Assembly (NCBI RefSeq): GCF_014203645.1 | Contig: NZ_JACHJL010000003.1 | Coordinates: 248,001-312,000 of the forward strand | Source: Streptomyces zagrosensis | GTDB taxonomy: Bacteria > Actinomycetota > Actinomycetes > Streptomycetales > Streptomycetaceae | DNA: 64,000 nucleotides | Reading direction: 5' to 3' | Shown: piece by piece, positions 7,849-18,093 of the stretch | Numbering within the stretch: the first letter of the stretch is position 1 | Layout of the letters: each line of letters begins with the position of its first letter | Notes under the pieces: model-generated | Database searches by the model: none | The model's input: only the letters and a program-made list of their open reading frames with translations | What the model was told of the DNA's origin: nothing | Position numbers and translations under genes: made by a program

Positions 7849-8052
7849 CATCAGTGCTCCCATGTTCGGGATTGTTGCCGACTACCTCAGCGTACCCAGA
7901 TCATTCGCCGGGTTCTCATTCCTTTGGGGCGTTTACGGCGCGCGTGATTGACGATTGGCGATTGGCGACGGGGTGACGAGCTCGCTGGCTCGGGCCGCGT
8001 ACAAGCGGATGCACGTCGGGTCGCCGCTCGCCGGGATGGCAGGCTTACGCCC

Positions 8053-9186
8053 ATGGGTTCGCTTGCTCGCCTGGTCACCTGCGCTGTCGCTGCCGCGCTG
8101 TCGGTACTTCCCGCCGCTTCACTGGGGTCCGCCGGCCCCGCCGCTTCCGCACGCGCTCATGGGGACGCGCACGCCGAAGGGGGCAGGGCCGCGTACGCCG
8201 GTGGGCCGGTGCCCGCCTCGGTGGCGGCCCGCACCAATGTGTCTGCCCAGGCCGGGGGCGAGGTGGCGTCGTTCACCATCCAAGACCCGAGGATCACCGA
8301 GTCCAGCGGGCTGGCCGCGAGCCGGGCGCATCCGGGCGTCTACTGGACGCACAACGACAGCGACGACGGCCCCTACGTATACGCCGTGGACGCGAAGAGC
8401 GGCCGTACCGTCGCCACCGTGACGTTGCGCGGCATTGGCGATCCGCGCGATGTGGAGGCCATATCCGTTGGGCCCGATGGCACGGTCTACGTCGCGGACA
8501 TCGGCGACAACCTGGGCGGCACCTGGCCGAAGGTGTGGATTTATGCGTTCCCCGAGCCCAAGCGGCTCGCGGACACCACCGTGACCGCGAAGCAGTACAC
8601 CGTGCAGTACGACGGCGGCCCGCGGGACGCGGAGGCGATGATGGTGCACCCCACGACGGGGCGGGTCTACATCGTCAGCAAACACAAGCAAGACGGCGGT
8701 CTCTACGCGGGACCCCAGCGGTTGTCCACCACCGGCACCAACACCTTCAAGCGGATCGGGGGCGTGGACCAGTGGGTGACGGACGGCGCCTTCTCGCCCG
8801 ATGGCGAGCAGTTGGTGCTGCGGAGCTATTTCGACGTCGCGCTGTACACATGGCGGGGCGGCAAGCCGAAGAAGCTCGGTGAGCCTGATCTCCCGATCCA
8901 GCAGCAGGGCGAGTCGGTGACCTACACCCTGGACGGTGGCACGCTCATGTACGGCACCGAGGGCGAGCACAGCCGCGTATCGGCGGAACGGCTCGATGAC
9001 GACCTGGTGTCGGATGGGACGCGTAGGCAGCGGGAGAAGGACGAGCGGGCGAGCGGCGGCAAGGGCTCGGGCGCCGACTCGAAGGATGCGGACGCGAACA
9101 CGGACAACTACTACCTCGGCGGCCTGATCCTCGTGGTGTGCACGGCCATCGGCATAGGCGGTCGCCGGTTGCTTCGCAGCCGGTGA
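8053..9186 (+). CDS. Secreted/membrane-anchored beta-propeller (WD40-like) protein
   Basis: 377 residues. MGSLARLVTCAVAAALSVLPAASL is a signal peptide with likely cleavage near an Ala-x-Ala site, which fixes the start at 8053 instead of an in-frame codon about 100 nt upstream. The mature part contains SSGLAASRAHPGVYWTHNDS, ISVGPDGTVYVADIGDNLGG and AFSPDGEQLVLRSYFDV, the blade motifs of a six-bladed propeller. Near the C-terminus is one membrane helix (GGLILVVCTAIGIGG) followed by RRLLRSR, so the domain is displayed outside and anchored at its C-terminus. Homologues are widespread in Streptomyces without a known activity; several carry esterase-like annotations, but no catalytic triad is obvious here. 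Confidence 0.78.
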   Translation: MGSLARLVTCAVAAALSVLPAASLGSAGPAASARAHGDAHAEGGRAAYAGGPVPASVAARTNVSAQAGGEVASFTIQDPRITESSGLAASRAHPGVYWTHNDSDDGPYVYAVDAKSGRTVATVTLRGIGDPRDVEAISVGPDGTVYVADIGDNLGGTWPKVWIYAFPEPKRLADTTVTAKQYTVQYDGGPRDAEAMMVHPTTGRVYIVSKHKQDGGLYAGPQRLSTTGTNTFKRIGGVDQWVTDGAFSPDGEQLVLRSYFDVALYTWRGGKPKKLGEPDLPIQQQGESVTYTLDGGTLMYGTEGEHSRVSAERLDDDLVSDGTRRQREKDERASGGKGSGADSKDADANTDNYYLGGLILVVCTAIGIGGRRLLRSR

Positions 9187-9230
9187 CTCGGCCTCTCGCG
9201 CAGTGCGGCGGGGGGCTGGGACGAGCGGGG

Positions 9231-9262
9231 CGAGGGGCAGGGCCGCCAGGCCCTGCCCCTCG
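9231..9262. terminator. Bidirectional terminator between propeller gene and serC
   Basis: CGAGGGGCAGGGCC and GGCCCTGCCCCTCG form a perfect 14-bp stem with a GCCA loop between two convergent genes. Confidence 0.75.
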
Positions 9263-9288
9263 TCCGGCCTTGCTCGCCTCGCTGCCGG

Positions 9289-10647
<1,359 letters not shown>

Positions 10648-10819
10648 CTAGTTCAGCAAGGGGCCGGACGGTCCGCGGGCCGGGATACTGAGGCGTCTCG
10701 GCCCGCGGCCGTGAGCTGAATGACCAGGTGGCACAGTGCAGGGCTCGACGTCACTCACGGATACGCTACGGGCTCATCGCGCCGGACCAGCGTGCTCCTG
10801 TCAACGAGTCATCGCCGCC

Positions 10820-11173
10820 TCAGCGGAACTCGTGGACCACCTGAATCTCGCCGACCATGTGGGCATTGAAGTCGTCGAGCTCCTCGGCCGGAACCCAGAG
10901 CTCAAGTATCGTCTGACCGCCCGCTTGCTGGATGGGATACCGGCTCAAGAACTCCGACTCGACCTCGAAGCGAGTGACGAAGCCGGCGCCATCGTGCCTC
11001 ACGTTCCAGTCCCGCGCGATCCTGATCGCGTAGTCCTCGTTGAGGACCGGATAGAAGATCGGCTGCTCGGGCAGCCTAGGCGGCCATGCACGCCAGTGCA
11101 GCTCCCGCACCAGATCCAGCTCCTTGGGGCCGGTGGGGCGCCACAAGGTCGTCGTTGCTTGCTGGCTGGTCAT
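10820..11173 (-). CDS. Conserved hypothetical protein (often labelled ADP-ribosylation/crystallin J1-like)
   Basis: 117 residues beginning MTSQQATTTLWRPTGPKELDLV. It reads as a compact alpha/beta domain: TLWRPTGPKELDLVRE, FYPVLNEDYAIRIARDWN, VTRFEVESEFLSRYPIQQ and LWVPAEELDDFNAHMVG. Small proteins of this pattern are common in bacteria and are often annotated ADP-ribosylation/crystallin J1, though they are far too short to be the ADP-ribosylhydrolase enzyme and lack its metal-binding motifs. ATG 11173 has a better-spaced AGAGAG site than ATG 11179. Function unknown. Confidence 0.75.
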   Translation of the reverse strand: MTSQQATTTLWRPTGPKELDLVRELHWRAWPPRLPEQPIFYPVLNEDYAIRIARDWNVRHDGAGFVTRFEVESEFLSRYPIQQAGGQTILELWVPAEELDDFNAHMVGEIQVVHEFR

Positions 11174-11307
11174 GCGCATCGCTCTCTGACGTAGGCCGCT
11201 GGCACGGCGGGTCGGGAGACCGGACGTTACTGGCAGCGCGAACTCGGCAGCTACGGAGTTTCCGCACCCGAATCTCGTTCGTCCCCCGCGTCCAACGCGG
11301 GTCGCCT

Positions 11308-11343
11308 GTCCTCAGTGTCCTCAGTGTCCTCAGTGTCCTCGGC
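11308..11343. repeat. 9-bp tandem repeat (TGTCCTCAG) x4
   Basis: Three exact and one partial copy of TGTCCTCAG between two minus-strand genes. One of several 9-bp tandem arrays in this window. Confidence 0.8.
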
Positions 11344-11398
11344 GGTTCGGCCGGGGCCACACGTCCGCTCGGGACGGCGGCCACGGCCGCGTGCGGGT

Positions 11399-11851
11399 TC
11401 ACTCCTCGCCGGGGACCTTGCCCGTGCTCACCGCGATGCGGTTCCACGCGTTGATGGTGAAGATGACGCCGATGAGATGCGCCAACTCGGCCTCGTCGAA
11501 GTGCTCGGCGGCTCGCGCGTACACCTCGTTCGAGACGCCGTTGGGCAGCAGCGTCACCGCCTCGGTCAGCGCCAGTGCCGCCTGCTCCTGCGCGGTGAAG
11601 AAGGTGGCCGCCTCCTGCCACGCGCTGACCAGGTTGAGGCGCTCCTCGCTCTCACCCCTCTTACGGGCCTGCCTGGTGTGCATCAGTAGGCAGTACGCGC
11701 AGTGGTTGAGCTGGGAGGCGCGGATCTGGACCAGTTCGGCGAGGGTGGGATCAAGTCCCTCCTTGGCTGCGGCGGTCAGCTCTGCCATGGCCTTGGCGAC
11801 CTTCGGGGCCGCCGTCGCGAGGTCTAGCCGTGCAGTGGGTTCTGTGGTCAT
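11399..11851 (-). CDS. Carboxymuconolactone decarboxylase / AhpD-like peroxidase family protein
   Basis: 150 residues. The AhpD signature is visible: Glu in LAELVQIRASQLN, then HCAYCLLMH with the redox pair Cys51 and Cys54 and His58. Proteins of this form act as alkylhydroperoxidases or disulfide reductases in the cytosol; the CxxC core means it is the redox (AhpD) type and not the decarboxylase type. It is monocistronic in the minus direction. A 9-bp minisatellite lies downstream. Physiological partner unknown. Confidence 0.9.
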   Translation of the reverse strand: MTTEPTARLDLATAAPKVAKAMAELTAAAKEGLDPTLAELVQIRASQLNHCAYCLLMHTRQARKRGESEERLNLVSAWQEAATFFTAQEQAALALTEAVTLLPNGVSNEVYARAAEHFDEAELAHLIGVIFTINAWNRIAVSTGKVPGEE

Positions 11852-11999
11852 CTCTTCACCCTAGGAGGGCAGCTGGCCGCGTGGCGGGTGCACCGCCCTG
11901 AGTCGTGCCGGCACCTTCCGGTCGTAGCGGGCTCATCGTCGTCATCGCCCTCGATCGTCCTCGATCGCCACGCTGCCGGGGCCGGTTCGGCCGATGGCC

Positions 12000-13175
12000 T
12001 CAGACCGGCCAGGAGTCGGCCGGGTCATCCACCCATGCGCTGTGGCCCTCCGCCGTCACGGTGAGCCCGAAGCGGTCATAGCCGGGCTTTCCCCTCCCCT
12101 CCCACCAGCGATAAGCCGACTCGGCCTCATCCCAAAGGCGGCGGGGTCCGGATTGCCACACCTGTGCTTCGGCTCCGTCCGCGAACATGACGCACGCCCA
12201 TGAGCGGTCCGTGCGTCCGTAGAACCACACCGGTCGCGTACCGTCGCGCTTTTCGGCCACGACATGCACACACTCGCGGAGCTTGAGCCCCAGGGCGAAC
12301 CGCTGGACGCTGAACCGTTCCCCCAGGAACTCGCTTTCCGTCAGCGCGGTTGACGTCTTGTCGCGGTCGCTCGCGCTGCCGCTGACGTACGCGGAATGCA
12401 CGACGGGCGGCAGGCGTTGGGCTCGCGCCTTCATGAACTCCACCGGGCCAGTGAACGCCCCCGTGGCGCTCTGCCCATCGTGGGCGACGGTCAACCTGGC
12501 TACGGCGTCAGCGTTGCCGTAGTGAGTTCCCCACGGGGCCACGATGACCGCGCCCGGACGGCTTTGCTCAACCCACGCGAAGGGAACGCTCCGGAAGCCG
12601 CAGGTGGCGATGATCCGGTCGTAAGGCGCCCCTTCCGCGTAGCCCTTGAGCCCGTCGCGATGGATGACCGGGACCGCAAGCCCGAACCCCTTGAGCGCCG
12701 CCCGTGCCGCTGCCGCGACGGCGGAATCCAGCTCCACCGTCACGACGTTCTCCACCCCCAACCGGTGGGCCAGTAAAGCGGCGTTCCACCCGGTGCCGGT
12801 GCCGATTTCCAAGACGCGGTCGCCGGGCCGTACGTCCAGCTCGTTGAGCATCCGGAAGACGACGGATGGCATGGAAGCCGACGACGTGGAGACTGTGCCC
12901 GGTTCGAGGCCGGAATGTTGGCCGTCGTCCCATTGCGTGACCACGGGAACGTCTGCGTCCGCATACGCGTACCAGGTGTCCGGAGCTGCCGACCGCGCAA
13001 CGGGAACGCTCTGCCCCGTCTGCATGTCGAAGGGCCACATGAGAGCTGGCAGAAACGAGGCACGGGGAACCGCTGCGAAGGAGGCGGCCCAATCCGCAGC
13101 GAGCACGCCTCCAGACAGCAACATGCGCCCCAACTCCTCGCGGCCGGGGCGCTCCTGGTGGGCGTCAGTCATCAC
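12000..13175 (-). CDS. PIMT-type (protein-L-isoaspartate) O-methyltransferase, putative RiPP-modifying enzyme
   Basis: 391 residues. The N-terminal 230 residues match protein-isoaspartate O-methyltransferase: start LLSGGVLAADWAASFAAVPRASFLP, a Ser-rich substrate loop TVSTSSASMPSVV, and SAM motif I VLEIGTGTGWNAALLA near residue 120, then GLKGYAEGAPYDRIIATCG. About 150 extra C-terminal residues (MKARAQRLPPVVHSAYVSG to the end) make it much longer than repair-type PIMT (about 210-230). Long PIMT variants in actinomycetes occur in RiPP clusters and methylate Asp side chains that then form aspartimides. The gene starts (GTG 13175 or ATG 13172) 3 nt after the stop of a 39-codon peptide gene, so the two are translationally coupled. 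Substrate assignment is inference. Confidence 0.8.
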   Translation of the reverse strand: MMTDAHQERPGREELGRMLLSGGVLAADWAASFAAVPRASFLPALMWPFDMQTGQSVPVARSAAPDTWYAYADADVPVVTQWDDGQHSGLEPGTVSTSSASMPSVVFRMLNELDVRPGDRVLEIGTGTGWNAALLAHRLGVENVVTVELDSAVAAAARAALKGFGLAVPVIHRDGLKGYAEGAPYDRIIATCGFRSVPFAWVEQSRPGAVIVAPWGTHYGNADAVARLTVAHDGQSATGAFTGPVEFMKARAQRLPPVVHSAYVSGSASDRDKTSTALTESEFLGERFSVQRFALGLKLRECVHVVAEKRDGTRPVWFYGRTDRSWACVMFADGAEAQVWQSGPRRLWDEAESAYRWWEGRGKPGYDRFGLTVTAEGHSAWVDDPADSWPV

Positions 13176-13178
13176 AGC

Positions 13179-13298
13179 TCAAGCGGCCTTGGGCGGATTG
13201 GGGACGCCGGGGCCACCGTCCGGAGTAGGAGGAGGCGGCGGGGGCGCGGGCTCGCCTGGCAAACCGTCTCCGCCGTTGGACTCAATGATGCTGATCAC
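13179..13298 (-). CDS. Putative RiPP precursor peptide (39 aa, Pro/Gly-rich)
   Basis: GTG start with a strong ribosome site (GAGAGG, 6 nt spacing) gives a 39-residue peptide; an in-frame ATG 69 nt further upstream lacks such a site. The N-terminus MISIIESNGGDGLPGEP is followed by six Pro, then TPDGGPGVPNPPKAA. There is no Cys and only one Thr in the second half, so lanthionine chemistry is unlikely. Two Asp-Gly pairs (D11-G12, D27-G28) are chemically ideal for aspartimide formation, the known outcome of RiPP-associated PIMT enzymes. The stop is 3 nt from the start of such an enzyme. No transporter or protease is adjacent. Precursor status is inferred from size, composition and coupling. Confidence 0.6.
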   Translation of the reverse strand: MISIIESNGGDGLPGEPAPPPPPPTPDGGPGVPNPPKAA

Positions 13299-13756
13299 TG
13301 TTTCCCTCTCGCCGGGCTCCCTGTGAACCGTTCGACCGACCGACCCGTCTGAAAGCGCAACGCGCACGCCGGTTCTCGGCTCAGTGGATGGCCATCCGTA
13401 GGTCTACTCCCGTGCGAGTGCGCGCGTCCACCGGGCCTCACTTGGGCCATCGGATGTGAGCGGCTTCCAGGCCAACAGACGACGTACGGCCCGACGCGGA
13501 CTCCCCACCCGACGCACCACCCGACGCACCGTCCGGTGCGAGCCCGGACCCCACCCGACGCCCGAAACGACGCTCGGCGGGGCGTCGGACCGGGTCGAAT
13601 AGGGGTCCGGTACAGTGGCGCGCTCCAGCAGTGGACGGACGAGGAGGTGAGCCCCATTACCGCTGTGTCAGGTCGGGTGCTCCCCACTCGCGAATGTGCG
13701 GTCCGTCGGGCATAGATGGACCCAGGGAGCCCCATCAGGCGTCCCGAGAGGTTCTC
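13299..13756. other. Intergenic region between the peptide/methyltransferase pair and the PrmC-like gene
   Basis: Divergent promoter region. On the plus strand TACAGT at 13611-13616 is a plausible -10, leaving a leader of about 130 nt before the ATG at 13757. In that leader a 22-codon frame starts at GTG 13647, but its GAGGAG abuts the start codon, so translation is doubtful. Short GCCCGACGC repeats lie around 13490-13570. Nothing else is recognised. Confidence 0.4.
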
Positions 13757-14632
13757 ATGCCGGTTTCTTCTTCTCCCTTGTCCCCGTCTCTTTCTCGTTC
13801 CACCCTCGTCAGCAGGCTGCGAGCCGCTGGTTGCGTGTTCGCCGAGGACGAGGCGCGGCTGCTGTTCTCCACGGCCCGTACCCCGGACGAGCTCGATGCC
13901 ATGATGCGACGGCGCGTCGCCGGGTTGCCGTTGGAGCACGTGCTCGGCTGGGCCGAGTTCTGCGGGTTGCGGATCGCCGTTGACCCCGAGGTCTTCGTCC
14001 CCCGGCGCCGTACCGAATTCCTCGTCCGGCAGGCCATCGCCCACGCCCACGCCCGCGCCCGCGCCTTGCGTGCCGCCGAGGCCCTGCCCAGCGCCGGGGC
14101 CGTGGTCGCCGCTGGCCGCACCGTCGTGGTGGACCTGTGCTGCGGCACGGGTGCGGTGGGTGCCGCGCTCGTCGCCGCGCTGGGGCCCGACGTTGAGCTG
14201 TACGCCGCTGACGTGGACCCCGTAGCGGTGCGCTGCGCCAGCCGTAACGTCTCTTCGTTCGGCGGCCGGGTCTACGTGGGCGACCTGTTCGCACCGCTGC
14301 CCGGTGCGCTGCGCGGGCGGATCGAGGTACTGGCCGCCAATGTCCCCTACGTACCCACCGGCGCGGTCGGGTTGCTGCCATCGGAGGCGCGTGAGTACGA
14401 GCCGCTGGTGGCGCTGGACGGCGGCGCGGACGGGCTCGACGTGCTGCGCCGCGTGGCCGCCGCCGCGCCAAACTGGTTGGCGCCCGGTGGTTGTGTGCTG
14501 GTCGAGACGAGCGAGGGGCAGGCCGCGGAGGCCGTGGCCGCGTTCGTACGCGCGGGGCTGACGGCGCGCGTGGCGACGTCGGACGAATTGACTGCCACGG
14601 TGGTCATCGGCACCCGAGCAGGGCCCGCGTAG
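13757..14632 (+). CDS. Putative protein N5-glutamine methyltransferase (PrmC/HemK-like)
   Basis: 291 residues from ATG 13757, preceded by GAGAGG. The fold of HemK/PrmC enzymes is clear: short N-terminal helical domain, PLEHVLGWAEFCGLRIAVDPEVFVPRRRTEFL, SAM motif I VVDLCCGTGAVGAAL, AADVDPVAV, and NVPYVP in place of the usual NPPY catalytic motif. The NVPY variant defines a paralogous actinobacterial branch distinct from the true release-factor methylase, so the methylated substrate is uncertain. The gene stands alone, divergent from the RiPP-like pair. A frame open further upstream (from 13631) has no homology-like content. Confidence 0.82.
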   Translation: MPVSSSPLSPSLSRSTLVSRLRAAGCVFAEDEARLLFSTARTPDELDAMMRRRVAGLPLEHVLGWAEFCGLRIAVDPEVFVPRRRTEFLVRQAIAHAHARARALRAAEALPSAGAVVAAGRTVVVDLCCGTGAVGAALVAALGPDVELYAADVDPVAVRCASRNVSSFGGRVYVGDLFAPLPGALRGRIEVLAANVPYVPTGAVGLLPSEAREYEPLVALDGGADGLDVLRRVAAAAPNWLAPGGCVLVETSEGQAAEAVAAFVRAGLTARVATSDELTATVVIGTRAGPA

Positions 14633-14794
14633 GCGCGCCGCCCACGGGCGGCGGCTCCCGTGCGCCGCGCCCATGTTCCGGGGCACGCGGCGTTGGCCGG
14701 GGGGACCGTGCAGCGTCACCCCCGGCAAGAAGTCGGGGTCAGAAACCCGTGGGTTGATCTATGGCGGACACGCGCCGGCGTGCACGCTGGGGGC

Positions 14795-17700
14795 ATGGCG
14801 CAGACGAGGAGAGAACCGGACGGGGACGGAGCCGGCGAGCGGCGGCCGGGCGGAGCCGGGGGCGAAGGCGCGGGCTGCGGAGGGAGCCAGGGCGCGGGCC
14901 GGGGCGGCGAACGGGGCACCGATGGGGCCCATGAGCTCGCGCGGGCGCTGCGCGCCGCCATGCGGGGTGAGGTGGCGTTCGACGCCACCGCCCGCGCGCT
15001 GACGACGATGGACGCGTCGAACTACCGCCGCGTCCCGCTGGCCGTCGTCGCCCCACGCGATGCCGACGACATCGCCGCGGCCCTGGCCGTCTGCCGCGAG
15101 CACGCCGTGCCCGTGGTGCCGCGCGGTGGCGGCACCTCGATCGCCGGACAGGCCACCGGCACCGGCGTGGTGCTGGACCTGACCCGGCATCTGAACCGCG
15201 TCATTCGCCTGGACCCCGAGGCCCGCACCGCCGTCGTCCAACCCGGCGTCATCTGCGATGACCTGCGGTCGGCCGCCGCCGCGCACGGGCTCACCTTCGG
15301 GCCCGACCCGTCCACCCACAGCCGCTGCACCATCGGCGGCATGATCGGCAACAACTCCTGCGGCTCGCACTCGGTGGCCTGGGGGACCACCGCCGACAAT
15401 GTGCGGGAGCTTGAGGTGCTGCTGTACGGGGGCGAGCGGGTACGGCTCGGCCAGGGCAGCTTGGGCGCGCTACCCACCCGGCTACGCGACGGGCTGCGTG
15501 CCCTGGTGGACGGGGATCTGGCGCTGCTGCGGACGGGCTTTCCCGAGCTGCCGCGCCGTATCTCCGGATACGCGCTCGATGAGCTGCTCCCGGAAAAGGG
15601 CATCGACTTGGCGCGCGCCTTCACCGGCAGTGAAGGCACGCTGGGCGTGGCCTGCGAGGCGACGGTGCGCCTGGTGGCGGCGCCGCGGGCGCGGGCGTTG
15701 GCGATCCTGGGGTACGCCGAGGAGAGCAGTGCGGCCGACGCCGCGCACACGCTCCTTCCGTACGGTCCGCTGACCGTTGAAGGGATGGCGAGTGACCTGG
15801 TTGGGCCGCTCGCCGCCGCCTCCCTGCCCAGGGGCGGCGCCTGGCTGTTCGTCGAGGTCGGCGGGGACGACCCGAAGCAGGCCCGCGCGCACGCCGAAGC
15901 GCTGGCCCGTGGCGCTGCCGGGGCCTGCACCGGCACCGCCGTCATCACCGACCCCGCCCACCAGCGCAGCCTGTGGCGCATCAGGGAGGACGCCTCCGGC
16001 ACGGCGACCCGCATGCCCGATGGCAGCGAGGCATGGCCCGGCTGGGAGGACTGCGCCGTGCCACCCGCCCAACTCGGCCGCTATCTCCGTGACTTCCGGT
16101 CCTTGCTCGCAGAGCACGGGCTCCGCGGCACCCCGTACGGGCACTTCGGCGACGGCTGCATTCACGTACGGATCGACTTCGACCTGCTGACCGCGCCTGG
16201 CATCGCCCGCTTCCGGCACTTCTCACAGGACCTCGCCCATCTCGTCGTCGCACACGGCGGCTCGCTCTCCGGCGAACACGGCGACGGGCAGGCGCGCGCC
16301 GAGTTGCTGCCGACGATGTACGGGCCGCGGCTGGTCGCCCTCTTCGAGCGCTTCAAGGACCTGTGGGACCCGGCCGGTGGCATGAACCCGGGCATGCTGA
16401 CCCGACCGCACCGGATGGATGAGAACCTGCGGTTCGCGGTGCTGCCCAGTCGCCCGGTGGACGTGGCGTTCGGCTATCCGGAAGACGGCGGGGACTTCTC
16501 GGCCGCGGTGCGGCGCTGCGTGGGCGTCGCGAAATGCCGGGACACGAGCGTGTCGGGGTCCGCGGTGATGTGCCCCTCGTACCGGGCCACCGGCGAGGAG
16601 CAGCACTCGACCCGGGGCCGGGCCAGGCTGCTGCACGAGATGTTGGCGGGCGAGGTCATCGAGGACGGTTGGCGCTCCACCGAGGTGCGCGACGCCCTCG
16701 ATCTGTGTCTGTCCTGCAAGGGCTGCCGCAGCGACTGCCCGGTGGGCGTGGACATGGCCACGTACAAGGCGGAGTTCCTGCACCACCACTACGCGGGGCG
16801 GCTGCGACCGGCCGCGCACTACGCCATGGGTTGGCTGCCGCTGTGGCTGCGGGGCGCGGCCACGCTACGGCTGGCCCCTGCGGCCAATGCGGCGTCCCGC
16901 GTCGCGCTACTCGCCGCGCTGGTCAAGCGGATGGGCGGCATCGCACCGGAGCGCAGTATTCCGGAGGTCGCCCCCGTGCCGTTCACCCGCTGGTGGCGGG
17001 AACGGGCGCGGCAGCGGGCGCGTACGGGGGCGGTTACGGATACGGGGGCGGTTACGGATACGGGCGCGCGCCGGTCCGAGGCGACCGTGGTGCTGTGGCC
17101 CGACACCTTCACCAACCACCTCTCCGCATCCGTTGGTCGGGCCGCCGTCGCGGTACTGGAGGACGCGGGGCTACGGGTCGTGGTGCCACCTGGTGGTGGC
17201 GGTGGTTCGCTGTGTTGCGGGCTGACCTGGGTTTCCACCGGCCAGCTCGACCGGGCCAAGAAGGTGATGCGTCGCACCCTGGACATCGTCACCCCGGCCC
17301 TGGAAGCGGGGCTGCCGCTGGTGGTTCTGGAACCGAGTTGCGCGGCGACGCTGTGTAGCGACCTGCCCGAACTGCTGGGTCCCGATGAGCCCCGCGCAGC
17401 CCAACTTGCTTCTGCTGTACGCACGTTCGCGCAAGCCCTCGATCAGTACGCCCCCGACTGGCAGCCGCCGCGCGTGGATCGGCCCGTCGTCGGACAGACC
17501 CACTGCCATCAGCACGCGGTGCTCGGCGATGCGGCCGAGCGCACGCTACGCGAGCGGGCCGGGCTGACCGGCGAACTCAGCGGCGGTTGTTGTGGCCTCG
17601 CCGGCAACTTCGGTTTCGAGGTCGGGCATTACGAGGTCTCGGTGGCCTGCGCCGAGGAGGCGCTGTTGCCCTCCGTACGGGAGCGGCCGGGCGATGCTGA

Positions 17701-17824
17701 GGTGCTGGCAGACGGCTTCTCCTGCCGTACGCAGCTTCAGCAACTCGCCGGGCAGCGGGGACGACACCTGGCCGAGGTGCTGGCGGAGGCATTGGCCGAG
17801 GGGCGGGGAACCGCACCACGGTAA
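14795..17824 (+). CDS. FAD-linked oxidase / Fe-S (GlcD-GlcF type) fusion dehydrogenase
   Basis: About 1009 residues from ATG 14795. After a Gly-rich disordered N-terminus come an FAD-binding PCMH domain (PRGGGTSIAGQATG near residue 109, GGMIGNNSCGSHS), the FAD-oxidase C-domain (GHFGDGCIHVRIDF, GEHGDGQ), a ferredoxin-like 4Fe-4S region (CVGVAKCRD, CLSCKGCRSDCP near residue 640) and two CCG domains (CCGLTWVS near 807, GGCCGLAGNFGFE near 930). This is the one-chain form of D-lactate/glycolate-type dehydrogenase that feeds electrons from a 2-hydroxy acid to the respiratory chain at the membrane. An 18-bp duplication (17023-17058) adds a GAVTDT repeat to the linker before the first CCG domain. Substrate is not defined by sequence. 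Confidence 0.9.
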   Translation: MAQTRREPDGDGAGERRPGGAGGEGAGCGGSQGAGRGGERGTDGAHELARALRAAMRGEVAFDATARALTTMDASNYRRVPLAVVAPRDADDIAAALAVCREHAVPVVPRGGGTSIAGQATGTGVVLDLTRHLNRVIRLDPEARTAVVQPGVICDDLRSAAAAHGLTFGPDPSTHSRCTIGGMIGNNSCGSHSVAWGTTADNVRELEVLLYGGERVRLGQGSLGALPTRLRDGLRALVDGDLALLRTGFPELPRRISGYALDELLPEKGIDLARAFTGSEGTLGVACEATVRLVAAPRARALAILGYAEESSAADAAHTLLPYGPLTVEGMASDLVGPLAAASLPRGGAWLFVEVGGDDPKQARAHAEALARGAAGACTGTAVITDPAHQRSLWRIREDASGTATRMPDGSEAWPGWEDCAVPPAQLGRYLRDFRSLLAEHGLRGTPYGHFGDGCIHVRIDFDLLTAPGIARFRHFSQDLAHLVVAHGGSLSGEHGDGQARAELLPTMYGPRLVALFERFKDLWDPAGGMNPGMLTRPHRMDENLRFAVLPSRPVDVAFGYPEDGGDFSAAVRRCVGVAKCRDTSVSGSAVMCPSYRATGEEQHSTRGRARLLHEMLAGEVIEDGWRSTEVRDALDLCLSCKGCRSDCPVGVDMATYKAEFLHHHYAGRLRPAAHYAMGWLPLWLRGAATLRLAPAANAASRVALLAALVKRMGGIAPERSIPEVAPVPFTRWWRERARQRARTGAVTDTGAVTDTGARRSEATVVLWPDTFTNHLSASVGRAAVAVLEDAGLRVVVPPGGGGGSLCCGLTWVSTGQLDRAKKVMRRTLDIVTPALEAGLPLVVLEPSCAATLCSDLPELLGPDEPRAAQLASAVRTFAQALDQYAPDWQPPRVDRPVVGQTHCHQHAVLGDAAERTLRERAGLTGELSGGCCGLAGNFGFEVGHYEVSVACAEEALLPSVRERPGDAEVLADGFSCRTQLQQLAGQRGRHLAEVLAEALAEGRGTAPR
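17023..17058 (+). repeat. 18-bp tandem duplication inside the dehydrogenase gene
   Basis: Two exact copies of TACGGGGGCGGTTACGGA, in frame, encoding repeated GAVTDT in a linker. Length is a multiple of three, so the frame is kept. Confidence 0.8.
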
Positions 17825-17978
17825 GGGGCGGAGTCGTGTCGGTGGGGCGCTCACGCAGCGGGGGCGTGGGGACGCGGCGCTCGCGCAGCGGGGGGTGCTG
17901 GCGGAGTAGCCGAAGGGTGCTGCTGAGTCGGCAAGTTGGCCGGATGAGGTGGTGGCCATCGTCTCCGCCGGTGGGCAG

Positions 17979-18009
17979 TTGACTTCAACCAGGGTTGAAC
18001 TTTCAGGAT
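17979..18009 (+). promoter_or_regulatory. MerR-type promoter with palindromic operator for the ABM-domain gene
   Basis: TTGACT at 17979-17984 and CAGGAT at 18004-18009 are separated by exactly 19 bp, and the spacer carries TTCAACC-AG-GGTTGAA (17984-17999). A 19-bp spacer over a palindrome is the diagnostic layout for MerR-family activation. No MerR gene is adjacent. Confidence 0.7.
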
Positions 18010-18093
18010 GGTGAACCCCCGCACCCCGTGCCCCGCGGCCCCACCCGAATGCGCAACCGGTGGCACACCGTCCTGACGACGAGGAGACCGGCG

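Noticed and set aside
13647..13715. 22-codon upstream ORF in the leader of the PrmC-like gene
   Set aside because: GAGGAG directly abuts the GTG, leaving no spacing, and the peptide has no attenuator-like composition.
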